From: Vibrio sp. UCD-FRSSP16_30
GTDB lineage: Bacteria; Pseudomonadota; Gammaproteobacteria; Enterobacterales; Vibrionaceae
Length of the DNA: 64,000 bases
NCBI RefSeq assembly: GCF_001676025.1
Contig: NZ_LZFW01000084.1
Coordinates: 1-64,000 of the forward strand
Direction: 5' to 3'
A program made the position numbers and the translations under genes. Positions 55,449-64,000 of this stretch are shown here, one piece after another. Under the pieces are notes generated by a model, which did not search any database, had not been told where the DNA came from, and saw only the letters and a list, made by a program, of their open reading frames with translations. Each line of letters begins with the position of its first letter. The first letter of the stretch is position 1.

Positions 55449-55488
55449 TTAGCTCTGCTCACACTCTAATTCATAAAAACCTATAAAC

Positions 55489-55518
55489 AAAAAGGTCTGC
55501 ACATATGCAGGCCTTTTT
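55489..55518 (+). terminator. Terminator of dapD
   Basis: AAAAAGGTCTGCA and TGCAGGCCTTTTT pair with one G-T wobble across a short loop, 40 nt after the dapD stop. Confidence 0.85.
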
Positions 55519-55535
55519 AGTTTTATATTTTGCAT

Positions 55536-55566
55536 AAAAAAGAGAGCGTTCTAAGCTCTCTTTTTT
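55536..55566. terminator. Terminator of the symporter gene (bidirectional)
   Basis: AAAAAAGAGAGC and GCTCTCTTTTTT are perfect 12-bp arms with a 7-nt loop, 15 nt after the symporter stop on the minus strand. Confidence 0.9.
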
Positions 55567-55580
55567 CATTAATGCAGTGA

Positions 55581-56882
55581 TTAAACTGTCGGTTTAAGGT
55601 GAACTTCTTCTACCTTTTTACCTGCATCAGGATCATTGAACGTATCAATATCCAATGCACCTTCAGATTTACCCACAATAACAGTAACGGCACTATCACC
55701 AGTAATGTTAACCGCAGTACGAATCATATCTAACAAGCGATCCACACCCATAATAAGTGCAATACCTTCTAGTGGTAGACCCACTTGGTTTAATACCATA
55801 GCTAGCATGATAAGACCGACACCCGGTACACCAGCGGTTCCGATAGAAGCCAGTGTTGCGGTTAGGATAACCGTAAGGTAATCACCCATACCCAATTGAA
55901 TGTTGAACGCCTGTGCAATAAAGGCTGTCGCAACACCCTGCATGATTGCAGTACCATCCATATTGATGGTTGCACCCAAAGGTATAGTGAAAGAAGCAAT
56001 GCGGTTTTTAACACCTAGACGATGAGTTGCAGTTTCCATCGTTACCGGAATAGTTGCATTTGAAGACGCAGTAGAAAATGCGAACATTACGGCATCTTCC
56101 ATTTTCTTCAAAAAGTGTAACGGATTCAGACCAGTGGTTACTTTAAGTATTAGAGGGTAAACAATAAGACCTTGAATCAATAATGCCGCTGATAGAACTA
56201 GGAAGTACTCTCCCAAGTTCATAATGGCACTCAATCCAATGGTGCTAAACAATTTAGCCATTAAGAAGAACACACCGTACGGTGCAACATTCATCAACAA
56301 TGCAACCAGTTTCATGATAACAACGTTAAGGTCTTGGAAAGCAGCAGCGACACGCTCACCAACTTCACCACATGCACTTATTGCTATACCAAATAAGACA
56401 GCAAACACAATAATTTGCAGTGTGTTGCCCTGAGCCATAGAGTTGATAGGGTTAGTCGGGAACATACCCACTATCACTTGCCCTAATGACGGAGCTTCAC
56501 TTGCGCTAAATGTCGTTGCGGCAGCAAGGTCTGCACCAGCACCAGGCTGGAAAACTGTCCCCATAAAGATCGCCATAGAAATGGCGATCATGGTCGTGAC
56601 TAGGTAAAACGCAATGGTTTTACCGCCCAAGCGACCTAACGTAGCAATATCCTTTAATGAACTTGTACCACATACTAGTGAGACAAAAACTAAAGGTACA
56701 ACAAGCATTTTTAAACTAGCGATGAAAATTGATCCGCCTACGTCAAATAAACCATTGACCAAATAAGCATTAATAAAGTGGTTATCGCTAAACGCTAATC
56801 GAATGATAAAGCCTGTCAATACACCTAATCCCATACCGAGAATGACTCGGGCGGTCAGTGACTTCTTTTTATTGGTATTCAT
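55581..56882 (-). CDS. Dicarboxylate/amino acid:cation symporter (DAACS family)
   Basis: A 433-aa inner-membrane symporter of the glutamate/aspartate/dicarboxylate family, coupled to Na+ or H+. Family marks are the serine-rich hairpin AFSTASSNATIPVTM (near 275-289), the NMDGTA motif of helix 7 (near 311-316), GVPGVGLIMLAMVL of hairpin 2 and DRLLDMIRTAVNITGDS of helix 8. The exact substrate (glutamate, aspartate, serine or C4-dicarboxylate) cannot be told from sequence. The gene stands alone. Confidence 0.92.
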   Translation of the reverse strand: MNTNKKKSLTARVILGMGLGVLTGFIIRLAFSDNHFINAYLVNGLFDVGGSIFIASLKMLVVPLVFVSLVCGTSSLKDIATLGRLGGKTIAFYLVTTMIAISMAIFMGTVFQPGAGADLAAATTFSASEAPSLGQVIVGMFPTNPINSMAQGNTLQIIVFAVLFGIAISACGEVGERVAAAFQDLNVVIMKLVALLMNVAPYGVFFLMAKLFSTIGLSAIMNLGEYFLVLSAALLIQGLIVYPLILKVTTGLNPLHFLKKMEDAVMFAFSTASSNATIPVTMETATHRLGVKNRIASFTIPLGATINMDGTAIMQGVATAFIAQAFNIQLGMGDYLTVILTATLASIGTAGVPGVGLIMLAMVLNQVGLPLEGIALIMGVDRLLDMIRTAVNITGDSAVTVIVGKSEGALDIDTFNDPDAGKKVEEVHLKPTV

Positions 56883-57311
56883 CTGTGAACACTCCTATTT
56901 ATCTTTTAATTATGACTTTGAACGGCTACAAAGTTGCGAGGCAGGTTAGCAGGCGAACAGCCAATACATATTATCATCTAGATTAAAAAGAATAAAAGTG
57001 TGATCAACACCTCACCTTTAACCTCCCAAATCGATAGTAAAGTACTTTTATTTTACATAACAAGAACATGATAGATTAAAAAACAAACAAGGTGGGTTAT
57101 TGCAATATTTTATATACAATCAATGCCTTATCTATCGTTTAACACTAACTAAAGAGAATGGATACGGTAATTAAAAGTGTAGTAAAAAGTTTAGAATGGA
57201 TAAGAAATAAAAAATGCGTCTAAAACTAAAAATAGACGCATCATTAAGGCATTGATTTAAAGGAAGTTACTTGCAATATAAAATCATAAACTAGCAAAAA
57301 CTACCAGATAA
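56883..57311. other. Intergenic region symporter / tad operon end
   Basis: A 429-bp AT-rich spacer. It holds the symporter's promoter on the minus strand side and the tad operon terminator at 57214-57241. No gene, repeat or RNA was recognised in the remainder. Confidence 0.5.
57214..57241 (-). terminator. Terminator of the tad operon
   Basis: ATGCGTCTA (57214-57222) pairs with TAGACGCAT (57233-57241), 10-nt loop; on the minus strand TTTTTTATTT follows. It lies 70 nt after tadD, which is therefore the last gene of the operon. Confidence 0.85.
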
Positions 57312-58364
57312 TCACCCTTTGCTTGTATCTGTTACTTCATCTTTATTAAGAGTCTGTTCTTTGTGTAATCTAACCTCTGATAACGCTCGCTCAAGATTTT
57401 CATTAGCTACTTTATAATACGATGGGTTCTTATCTATCGCTTGCTGTAAGAACGGTATTGCTTCATCTGGTTTTCCTCTTAGCATCAAAAAGTAACCGAC
57501 ATTATTAAGAGCTTCAGGGGTGGTCATGTGACGCTTAAAGATATTTAATGCTTGGCGGTTATCATCTAAGGCAATGTAAATTAGAGCTAAATTATTTAGC
57601 GCTTTTTCACTATTAGGGTCAGTTTTCAATGCTCTGTTTGTGATTCTTTGAGCCAGGTAATAACTACCACTCATATAATGTGAATACCCTAAATTGATCA
57701 TAGCCTGCGTAGATCGCGGGTTGATCTCTAAAGCACGCTCATAATATCGTTTTGCAATATCATATTTGCTCTCAACATCAGACAAAATACCTAACCCCAT
57801 ATAGCTTCTAAAAGGGCTTTTTGAATCATAAGGTAAACCTTGCAACGTATCACCAGTCACCTCTGAATGACTCTTCAATACATTAGGGTTATTGAGCCTA
57901 ACCTGATCAGCACTAATCGCTCTAAAAAAGTATGACTGACCTTCAGGCGTCAGCCCCTGCTTTGTATACAATAAGCCAAGCTCTTCTAAAGATTTAACAT
58001 CATTTTTATCATGATCTAATGCTTGTGTGTATGCTTTTTCCGCAAGGCGAATATTCCCCTTGGCAGTATGGATTCTACCTACTGTATATAAGGTCTGATT
58101 TTGATGAGTTGCATCAGAAAAAGATAATGATCTGAGATATTCATATAAGGCTAAATCGTAATTTTTAGTACTTAGTGCTGCATCACCACGAGTAATCGCT
58201 TCCATTTCAGTTTTTGGTGGCTCTTCATTCGTTAATGATTCAACTGGTTTACCCGCATATAGAGAACCATCAAACTCTTTAGGCTCATCTTTGTTTGATG
58301 CACACGCACCTAACAAACTGCACATAACTATTGTGATCGCTGTTTTTTTAATATTCATATCCAT
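57312..58364 (-). CDS. tadD: Tight adherence protein TadD (TPR lipoprotein)
   Basis: TadD is a tetratricopeptide lipoprotein needed for assembly of the Tad pilus, probably as a pilotin-like helper of the secretin. The 350-aa protein has a lipoprotein signal ending LLGAC and about seven TPR-like helical pairs between 55 and 320, e.g. YDIAKRYYERALEINPRSTQAMINLGYSHY. The start is uncertain: the ATG at 58364 is 8 nt after AAGGA and was chosen among several clustered ATGs. It is the last gene of the tad operon, 15 nt after tadC. Confidence 0.85.
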   Translation of the reverse strand: MDMNIKKTAITIVMCSLLGACASNKDEPKEFDGSLYAGKPVESLTNEEPPKTEMEAITRGDAALSTKNYDLALYEYLRSLSFSDATHQNQTLYTVGRIHTAKGNIRLAEKAYTQALDHDKNDVKSLEELGLLYTKQGLTPEGQSYFFRAISADQVRLNNPNVLKSHSEVTGDTLQGLPYDSKSPFRSYMGLGILSDVESKYDIAKRYYERALEINPRSTQAMINLGYSHYMSGSYYLAQRITNRALKTDPNSEKALNNLALIYIALDDNRQALNIFKRHMTTPEALNNVGYFLMLRGKPDEAIPFLQQAIDKNPSYYKVANENLERALSEVRLHKEQTLNKDEVTDTSKG

Positions 58365-58379
58365 TACCATCATCCTTAA

Positions 58380-59324
58380 TTATTTTAGCGAATCAAAAAG
58401 CGTTATTAGACCTGGGCCGAGTGCCACAATGAAAAAACAAGGCCAAATAAACAGTACCATTGGAAAAAGCATTTTAGTGGGTATTTTCGCTGCAACTTCT
58501 TCTGCGGCTTGTTTTCTTTTATCGCGATAATCTTCAGTATAGTCTCGTAGTGTCTGGGCGATACTGCCACCAACTTTAGCCGCGTGTGAAAGCATGCTCA
58601 CAAGACCCGTTAATTCCTCAACACCTGTTCGGTCAACCAACTCTCTAAAGGCTATGGGCATTTCAACACCAGCCTGGATTTTGGCGCAGACCGTTTCTAG
58701 TTCATCGGCAAATTCAGGGTGACTAATCACTAATTCATCCCCTACTCGCTTTAGAGCTGCATTAAAACCCAGTCCTGATTCAGTACACACCACCAATAGA
58801 TCGAGTGCATCCGGTACTGCCGCTTTTACTTTATCTTTTCGCTCAGAGGCAAATCGAGCAAGTAACATGTTAGGGCCAAACAATCCAAGCCAAACCCAAG
58901 CTATAATAAGTAAAAGCATGTAGTTTGACTCTTGCATTAATAAGTATGTAGTAACTGATAAAAATAACCCAATCAAAACAGTAATAAGCTTTAAGCTATA
59001 AAAAATAGAAAGCGCATTAGAATCATGAAAACCAGCTTGAATTAACTGACTTTGCATATTTTCTCTTTCTTTTTTACTATTAGGTACCATAATCGGTGCC
59101 ATATTACCTAACTTACTTCCTAGCTTCTCAGATTTTTTAGGTTGGATATCACCTCCACTAAGTGCTTTTAATTTACGCTTTATCGGAGAGTTAAATCCTA
59201 AAATAATCATCCCAAAAGCTAATACTACTAACATGGTGCCAATCATCACCATTAAGAGAAATATATTATCTTGACTCAGGAGAGTTGACGTATCGATTTG
59301 TGAAGATAATTCATTAACATTCAT
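58380..59324 (-). CDS. tadC: Tight adherence protein TadC (inner-membrane platform)
   Basis: TadC pairs with TadB as the inner-membrane platform of the Tad secretion machine. The 314-aa protein has one N-terminal helix, two more in the middle, a T2SF domain (about 165-290; AAVPDALDLLVVCTESGLGFNAALKRV and LRDYTEDYRDKRKQAAEE) and a final helix. The ATG at 59324 has AAGGTG 5 nt before it, formed by the last codons of tadB; the stop of tadB and this start are 2 nt apart. Confidence 0.92.
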   Translation of the reverse strand: MNVNELSSQIDTSTLLSQDNIFLLMVMIGTMLVVLAFGMIILGFNSPIKRKLKALSGGDIQPKKSEKLGSKLGNMAPIMVPNSKKERENMQSQLIQAGFHDSNALSIFYSLKLITVLIGLFLSVTTYLLMQESNYMLLLIIAWVWLGLFGPNMLLARFASERKDKVKAAVPDALDLLVVCTESGLGFNAALKRVGDELVISHPEFADELETVCAKIQAGVEMPIAFRELVDRTGVEELTGLVSMLSHAAKVGGSIAQTLRDYTEDYRDKRKQAAEEVAAKIPTKMLFPMVLFIWPCFFIVALGPGLITLFDSLK

Positions 59325-59326
59325 AA

Positions 59327-60292
59327 TCACACCTTGATATTGATTACTTGTCTAATCCAAAATGCACCTATAGCTAAGCTTACGATACCTACACTCACTG
59401 CAGTAATTCCTCGGGGATCAGATATGAGTAAATCTGCATGTTCAGGGTTAATAAACATGGTCAAAATATAAAGAGCAAAAGGGGATAAAACCAAAATCCA
59501 AGAAGATAATCTAGCTTCCGCTGATAGAGTTTTTATTTTACGAGCCAGTTTAAAGCGAGCTCGAAGTACTTGAGAAACCTTATCTAAGTTTTCTGTTAAA
59601 TTACCGCCCGTTTCTTTTTGCAAAATAACTGCACTAGAGAATGCCAACATAGACACGGTAGGTGTTCTATCTACCATTTGTAGAATGGCCAACCTCATGT
59701 CGTAACCAAAGTTAAGTAGGTTAAAGGTTTTCTTAAACTCAATACCAATTGGTGCTGGCATTTCCTCTCCAACCTCTTTAAATGCTTGGTTGATAGGTTG
59801 CCCAGCCTGAAGTACCCGTTTGATCATGTCTAAACTCTCGGGCAATTGCTCTTCAAACTTCTCCAAGCGAGATGATATTTTCTTTTGAATAAACATATAG
59901 ACAACAACATAGACACCAATGAAAACGGCAACACTCACATACCACAACTGTCCGGTGTATAAAGAGACAACCACCGCTAACAAGCTAGTTAAAGCTGTCC
60001 ATCCTAATAACTTGCCTAATGTTATGCTGAGTCCAGACAAGTCGATCATTTTCTTTAATTTTTCAAATACAGAAAACTTGACCATCTGGCGTTCAAACGG
60101 CGTCATTTCTTTTAGATAGTACTCATGAAGAAGCGATAGGCTTTCTTCATCTAATTTCTTTTGTGCTTGCTTTAAGCGCTTAGTTAACTCGCCATGTTTT
60201 GCCTTTTGTCCCGCTACCGGTAAAAGCAAAGCCTGAGAAATAAATAGTACGGCAAAGAACAGTAACGCTAGAAATAAACCAAAATCACCCAT
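59327..60292 (-). CDS. tadB: Tight adherence protein TadB (inner-membrane platform)
   Basis: TadB is the second platform protein. The 321-aa protein has an N-terminal helix, a pair of helices near 98-135, a T2SF domain (about 150-275; LPESLDMIKRVLQAGQPINQAFKEVGEEM and QKETGGNLTENLDKVSQVLRAR) and a C-terminal hydrophobic pair. It follows tadA after 15 nt. Confidence 0.92.
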   Translation of the reverse strand: MGDFGLFLALLFFAVLFISQALLLPVAGQKAKHGELTKRLKQAQKKLDEESLSLLHEYYLKEMTPFERQMVKFSVFEKLKKMIDLSGLSITLGKLLGWTALTSLLAVVVSLYTGQLWYVSVAVFIGVYVVVYMFIQKKISSRLEKFEEQLPESLDMIKRVLQAGQPINQAFKEVGEEMPAPIGIEFKKTFNLLNFGYDMRLAILQMVDRTPTVSMLAFSSAVILQKETGGNLTENLDKVSQVLRARFKLARKIKTLSAEARLSSWILVLSPFALYILTMFINPEHADLLISDPRGITAVSVGIVSLAIGAFWIRQVINIKV

Positions 60293-60307
60293 ATCATCAC
60301 CGCCTAG

Positions 60308-61753
60308 CTATAATTTAGTCGCTTTAAAAGTTTCAAATGGTATATCCAGACCACGCTTAACCAGAGCATCGTGACATCCAGGTACAATACCAGTGGCGAT
60401 GTAGTTACCAATAATATTGCCTTCCTCATCTATTCCCTGTCGTTGAAACTTAAATATTTCAGACATGGTAATAACATCCCCTTCCATACCATTTATTTCA
60501 CAAATACTGACCATTCTACGCTTACCGTCTTCTTGTCGCTCCATCTGTACAACCATGTGGATTGCGGAAGCTATCTGAGAGCGCAAGTTTTTGGCCGACA
60601 TATTCCAACCCGCCATAGCAAACATATTCTCCACTCGGCTTAGAGCATCTCGAGGTGTATTGGCGTGAATCGTCGCAAGAGAGCCATCGTGACCAGTATT
60701 CATAGCCGCTAACATATCTACCGCTTCAGAGCCACGAACCTCACCAATAACGATTCTATCTGGTCTCATACGCAGTGAGTTTTTAACGAGATCTCGCTGA
60801 CTTATCTCCCCCTTACCTTCTAAGTTGGCAGGGCGAGTTTCAAGGCGAATAACATGAGGCTGCTGAAGTTGAAGTTCGGCAGAGTCTTCTATAGTGACGA
60901 TACGTTTATCACTAGGAATAAATGATGAAAATATATTAAGTGTGGTAGTCTTTCCTGAACCAGTACCACCTGAAATAAGAATATTTAATTCTCCCTTCAC
61001 GGCAGCTTCGATCATTTTAGCCATTTCAGGGGATAAGGAATTAAACCCTAACATGTTATCCATATTTAAGCGGTCTACCGCAAAGCGTCGAATTGAAACT
61101 GACGCACCATCAATTGCTAATGGTTGTATGATGGCATTGACACGAGACCCATCTTTTAATCTTGCATCCACCATTGGTGATGCTTCATCAATACGTCGCC
61201 CTACTTGGCTCACTATTCTGTCTATAATATTTCTTAGGTGCTTTTCATCTAAGAATGTATATGGGGTTCTTTCTAATTTACCAAATCTCTCAACATAAAC
61301 ATTCTTCGGACCATTAACCAGAATATCTGATACAGATTTATCGTGAAGAAGAGGTTCAAGAGGTCCCAAACCGAAGACTTCATCTTCAATTTGTCTAGTG
61401 ATTCTTTTTCTTCCTTCCAAACTCACAGGGTGACTTTTATCATCATTCATTAATTGATGAATAGCCTCTTGTAGCTCTTTTTTTGCTCGGCTTTCTTCTA
61501 AGTTTGCCAGTACGCCCAGATCCAGAGTTTCTAACAATTTTTTATGAAAGTAATGTTTTACATCTGACTCCTGCTTTAAATGTTTATCTGACTCTGCAGG
61601 AATGTCATTTGGTAAAGGCTTACTTGGAGACGGGGGCTTCGGCTGAGAATTAGCTTCTTCCTGAGTAGGGTTTTCACTCTGAGGCTCAGTGGAAGGTAAT
61701 GAGTTGGCTTTTTTCTCAAAGTCTGGATTTATATTTTTTCGCTTAAACAACAT
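60308..61753 (-). CDS. tadA: Tad pilus assembly ATPase TadA (CpaF)
   Basis: TadA is the bifunctional hexameric ATPase that powers Tad pilus extension and retraction. The 481-aa protein has a variable Pro/Ser/Glu-rich N-terminus (about 15-60), then the secretion-ATPase fold with Walker A GGTGSGKTTT (262-271), the Asp box TIEDSAELQLQQPHVIRLETR, Walker B RPDRIVIGEVRG and the His box GHDGSLATIHANTP. AGGATG precedes the ATG. Confidence 0.96.
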   Translation of the reverse strand: MLFKRKNINPDFEKKANSLPSTEPQSENPTQEEANSQPKPPSPSKPLPNDIPAESDKHLKQESDVKHYFHKKLLETLDLGVLANLEESRAKKELQEAIHQLMNDDKSHPVSLEGRKRITRQIEDEVFGLGPLEPLLHDKSVSDILVNGPKNVYVERFGKLERTPYTFLDEKHLRNIIDRIVSQVGRRIDEASPMVDARLKDGSRVNAIIQPLAIDGASVSIRRFAVDRLNMDNMLGFNSLSPEMAKMIEAAVKGELNILISGGTGSGKTTTLNIFSSFIPSDKRIVTIEDSAELQLQQPHVIRLETRPANLEGKGEISQRDLVKNSLRMRPDRIVIGEVRGSEAVDMLAAMNTGHDGSLATIHANTPRDALSRVENMFAMAGWNMSAKNLRSQIASAIHMVVQMERQEDGKRRMVSICEINGMEGDVITMSEIFKFQRQGIDEEGNIIGNYIATGIVPGCHDALVKRGLDIPFETFKATKL

Positions 61754-61770
61754 AATTCATCCTAATTTCA

Positions 61771-62985
61771 TCAGCTAAAGATTTTCCCTAACCAACCTGT
61801 CTTCTGTTCTTTAACAGGTGCTATTGACGACGCTAAACGACTGATGGCTTCCGAAACCGCTGATTTTTTTTTGCTCAAGCAAAAAGGTTTTCCAAGGTTA
61901 GAGCTTTCATTAACGACTCTGTAATCATTTGGCAAAACATGAACTCGAATCTGCCCAAGTGCTTCTTCTATATCCGTTATCTTTAATGCTTGTTTCTTGT
62001 CATAACGATTGACAACAACTTCTACATGCTCTTTAGGCAACCCATATTCCAACTCAAGAACACCCAGCATGTCATTGGTATTTTTTATCGAGACATAACT
62101 CTGCTGAGCAATAAAGTAGACTTTTGTGGATTGAGAAATCAAAGAGCTATAGTTTGCTTCTATGCCACGAGAAAGATCTGCAACTATATGAGTATAGTGC
62201 TCACGAAGCACTGGAATAATAGTATGTAACCCTCTAGCTTTGAGCTCATTTTCAATAGGGTGCATTTGTTGGAAATTTAGAAAGCTCAAATTACAGCTAT
62301 GTTTACTGACTAAGGTTTGCAATGCTGTCTCATCAAGATCACTTGAGGCATCAATAATATCATGTAACCCATACTGCGGTTTTAAATCTAGATAATCTTG
62401 GATAGCACCAAATTGGATATCTAAATCCAAAAACAATACTTTGTTACTTTCATTCTTGGCCAACTCAATAGCGGTATTCATTGATACCGTCGATGCACCA
62501 CTGCCACCCTTGCTATTGACAAAAATATGCAGCTCAGCTAATTCTTTATTTGAAAACTTATCATCCGCAACCGTTGTCAGAATAGATGCAAGACCTTCAA
62601 GGCTTGTTAACTCAGATAAAAAATCTGAAGCACCAATTCTTAATGCAACTTTTAAGTCGAAGCTATTTCCTTCATCACCAAATACAACCAACGAAGAATT
62701 ACTATTTTGTAAAACCAAACTATTCGAGTACAACTCGGTCAGTTTTTGCGCCCAGTCCCCACTAGACTGAATGAAAATCAAATCTGGAATTGTTCGTTCT
62801 TTAACATTATTAGAATCAAATTCATTGAGAGTAATAAAGCTAGTAAATGCATTAGTACATTTAGCTAGCTCAGTTTCTATATGTTTTTTGAATGCATTTG
62901 TGCTATATACGATCCATATAGAGATTTGGCTTTTTAACGCCAATTTAAAATCATCATTTGCATTTGTTTGCATGATTTCGTTCAT
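61771..62985 (-). CDS. tadZ: Tad pilus localisation protein TadZ (CpaE)
   Basis: TadZ places the Tad machine at the cell pole. The 404-aa protein has an N-terminal receiver-like domain (about 20-140) lacking clear phosphoacceptor residues and a MinD/ParA-type ATPase domain. Its deviant Walker A is KGGSGAST (159-166): the usual GK-T lysine is replaced by alanine, as recalled for several TadZ proteins, so ATP hydrolysis may be weak. AAGGAAGA precedes the ATG. It sits between tadF and tadA. Confidence 0.9.
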   Translation of the reverse strand: MNEIMQTNANDDFKLALKSQISIWIVYSTNAFKKHIETELAKCTNAFTSFITLNEFDSNNVKERTIPDLIFIQSSGDWAQKLTELYSNSLVLQNSNSSLVVFGDEGNSFDLKVALRIGASDFLSELTSLEGLASILTTVADDKFSNKELAELHIFVNSKGGSGASTVSMNTAIELAKNESNKVLFLDLDIQFGAIQDYLDLKPQYGLHDIIDASSDLDETALQTLVSKHSCNLSFLNFQQMHPIENELKARGLHTIIPVLREHYTHIVADLSRGIEANYSSLISQSTKVYFIAQQSYVSIKNTNDMLGVLELEYGLPKEHVEVVVNRYDKKQALKITDIEEALGQIRVHVLPNDYRVVNESSNLGKPFCLSKKKSAVSEAISRLASSIAPVKEQKTGWLGKIFS

Positions 62986-63016
62986 TCTTCCTTGACCTTA
63001 GATATTTAACTTTTAA

Positions 63017-63538
63017 TTATTTACAATTAGGACTCGCTGGCACTGAGTCATCACTTAATGGACGATAAATGCCTAAACTCTCACTAGGTAAAATAGTTTC
63101 AAAATCAGACACACTTGTGTTGCTGCCAAAGACATTGACTAGCAATGAAAAGGCGTAACTAAAGTCTTCTATTTTTGCGCGAACAAATTTAATTTCTAAA
63201 AACTCATCATTGGTAATGGTTCCCGAACCAGAATAAACCACCACACCACTACCATTTAAATAGTCTATCTTTAGCATCTCTGGCTCATACCCTGAAGGGG
63301 CTATAGACTGAATAGTAGAAAGGCTGGGAATTCCAGATGTTTTAGCCTCAGTAACACTACAAACTGTTGCTAGTCGCGCTGCGGTTCTTGTTACTTCATT
63401 AAGCATTTGAAGTGAAAAAACAAAACGAGCAAGCTCAAAAACGGCAAAAATAGCCATCAACAGCACAGTACTTACCATAGTAAATTCGATGATAGATAAG
63501 CCTTTTTCGCCACGTTTTAATTTTGTTCTTTTAATCAT
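63017..63538 (-). CDS. tadF: TadE/TadF-like pseudopilin (TadF position)
   Basis: A 173-aa minor pilin-like protein. Near the N-terminus, RGEKGLSIIEFTMVSTVLLMAIFAVFELARF holds the type IV prepilin pattern: a basic leader, Gly (13), Glu five residues later (18), then a hydrophobic helix. TadV-type peptidases cut such leaders. A small cysteine-containing periplasmic domain follows. It overlaps tadE by 4 nt (ATGA). Confidence 0.85.
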   Translation of the reverse strand: MIKRTKLKRGEKGLSIIEFTMVSTVLLMAIFAVFELARFVFSLQMLNEVTRTAARLATVCSVTEAKTSGIPSLSTIQSIAPSGYEPEMLKIDYLNGSGVVVYSGSGTITNDEFLEIKFVRAKIEDFSYAFSLLVNVFGSNTSVSDFETILPSESLGIYRPLSDDSVPASPNCK

Positions 63539-63969
63539 GGTGCTGTTCTCATGATTGTTGATGCCGTCATGGTTACATCAAATGAAGTTCCTATTATGGG
63601 CAGCGAGCTAAAAATTGGAACATAATCGTAATTGGCGGTTACTGTCACATAATTACTTATAGACGAATCATCAATTGAAATATCTGCCTTAGTCAGTCCA
63701 GGTAGAACCGTATTAGTATCACAAATAGAACTACCACAAACAACTATCGACTGGATATAATCAACACTAGCAATACCGCTCAACCTTTCAGTACCATAAG
63801 TTTCAACAACTGCTGATCGCACTCCGCTCTGTAATGCTTTATTCAGGGTAGTGTAATGCATGAACATTCTACCCATCTCGACGATGGCAACCAATAGCAG
63901 TAATAAAATAGGCAATACAAATACCATTTCTAAAGCGGCTAATCCTCGGTTTCGCTTAAAATTAATCAT
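63535..63969 (-). CDS. tadE: TadE-like pseudopilin
   Basis: A 144-aa minor pilin-like protein of the TadE family: the basic leader INFKRNRG is followed by LAALEMVFVLPILLLLLVAIVEMGRMF, with Glu five residues after Gly and a long hydrophobic helix. Two cysteines (VVCGSSICD) may form a disulfide loop. The ATG at 63969 lies 7-8 nt after AGGAG and is preferred to a TTG two codons upstream. It is upstream of tadZ here, whereas tadE/F follow tadD in the Aggregatibacter locus. Confidence 0.88.
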   Translation of the reverse strand: MINFKRNRGLAALEMVFVLPILLLLLVAIVEMGRMFMHYTTLNKALQSGVRSAVVETYGTERLSGIASVDYIQSIVVCGSSICDTNTVLPGLTKADISIDDSSISNYVTVTANYDYVPIFSSLPIIGTSFDVTMTASTIMRTAP

Positions 63970-63971
63970 TA

Positions 63972-63998
63972 TCAAGCTCCTGCACCACTAGGATCTTT
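63972..63998 (-). CDS. Possible C-terminal end of the next upstream tad gene (cut by window edge)
   Basis: On the minus strand the frame KDPSGAGA followed by TGA ends at 63972, just before tadE. It would be the last codons of the preceding operon gene. Another frame is also open in this short piece, so the assignment is weak. Confidence 0.3.
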   Translation of the reverse strand, partial: KDPSGAGA

Positions 63999-64000
63999 AT

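Noticed and set aside
1..64000. tRNA, rRNA, CRISPR array, prophage or defence system
   Set aside because: No cloverleaf with CCA end, no regularly spaced repeats with unique spacers, and no integrase, capsid, restriction or toxin-antitoxin genes were found; accessory DNA is limited to the IS end and the palindromic repeat.

Overview
The window looks like a stretch of the large chromosome of a Vibrionaceae bacterium, probably a Vibrio. Reasons seen in the sequence: a complete Na+-translocating NADH:quinone reductase operon (nqrABCDEF) followed by apbE, nqrM and dinB; an OmpK/Tsx-type porin; a long-form dapD; an AbgT-family transporter; many genes at Vibrio-like length; and an AT-rich base composition. 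The block bolA-rlmG-yajG-ppiA-ampG-chrR/ECF sigma-ompK-panE-yajL-csdAE-tcdA-mltA-argA-recDBC-dapD resembles the order I recall from Vibrio chromosome 1. No phage, CRISPR array, rRNA or tRNA gene was seen.

Layout. 1-302: right end of an IS4-family insertion sequence that has landed in the glyA terminator. 349-2521: glyA (PurR box) and a divergent YitT-type membrane protein. 2605-5881: gmhB, then the MetJ-controlled methionine importer metNIQ. 6272-11017: abgT transporter, trmO, proS, yaeP. 11126-15468: ManD-type dehydratase with an unusual 13-bp repeat array upstream, a DUF4250 small protein, the nagE PTS permease and a divergent DsdC-like LysR regulator. 15551-19388: cold-shock protein, YggN-type periplasmic protein, SOS-controlled dinB, uraA. 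19469-26825: nqrM, apbE, nqrFEDCBA, with a large palindromic repeat between nqrF and apbE. 27182-31509: bolA, rlmG, yajG, ppiA, ampG.

31657-34753: a ChrR/ECF sigma pair with a probable autoregulated promoter, a LON-domain protein and ompK with a CRP site. 34868-38829: panE, yajL, csdA, csdE, tcdA (sulfur trafficking and tRNA ct6A synthesis). 38964-51088: mltA, argA, and recD-recB-recC, where the ptrA gene found between recC and recB in enterics is absent. 51145-55448: TDT-family transporter and divergent LysR regulator, SOS-type yebG, a MarC-family protein with a leader able to pair with its own ribosome binding site, and dapD. 55581-56882: dicarboxylate/amino-acid:cation symporter. 57312-64000: most of a tad (tight adherence, Flp pilus) operon, tadE-tadF-tadZ-tadA-tadB-tadC-tadD, entering from the right edge.

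Most of the window is core genome whose products are recognisable families. I found no convincing undescribed multigene system. The items most worth checking are non-coding: the IS4 end that appears to replace the glyA terminator, the 13-bp phased repeats before the ManD gene, the palindromic repeat in the nqr region, the marC and dapD leader structures, and the recC-recB spacer. All calls come from reading the sequence and from recalled family knowledge; no database search was run.
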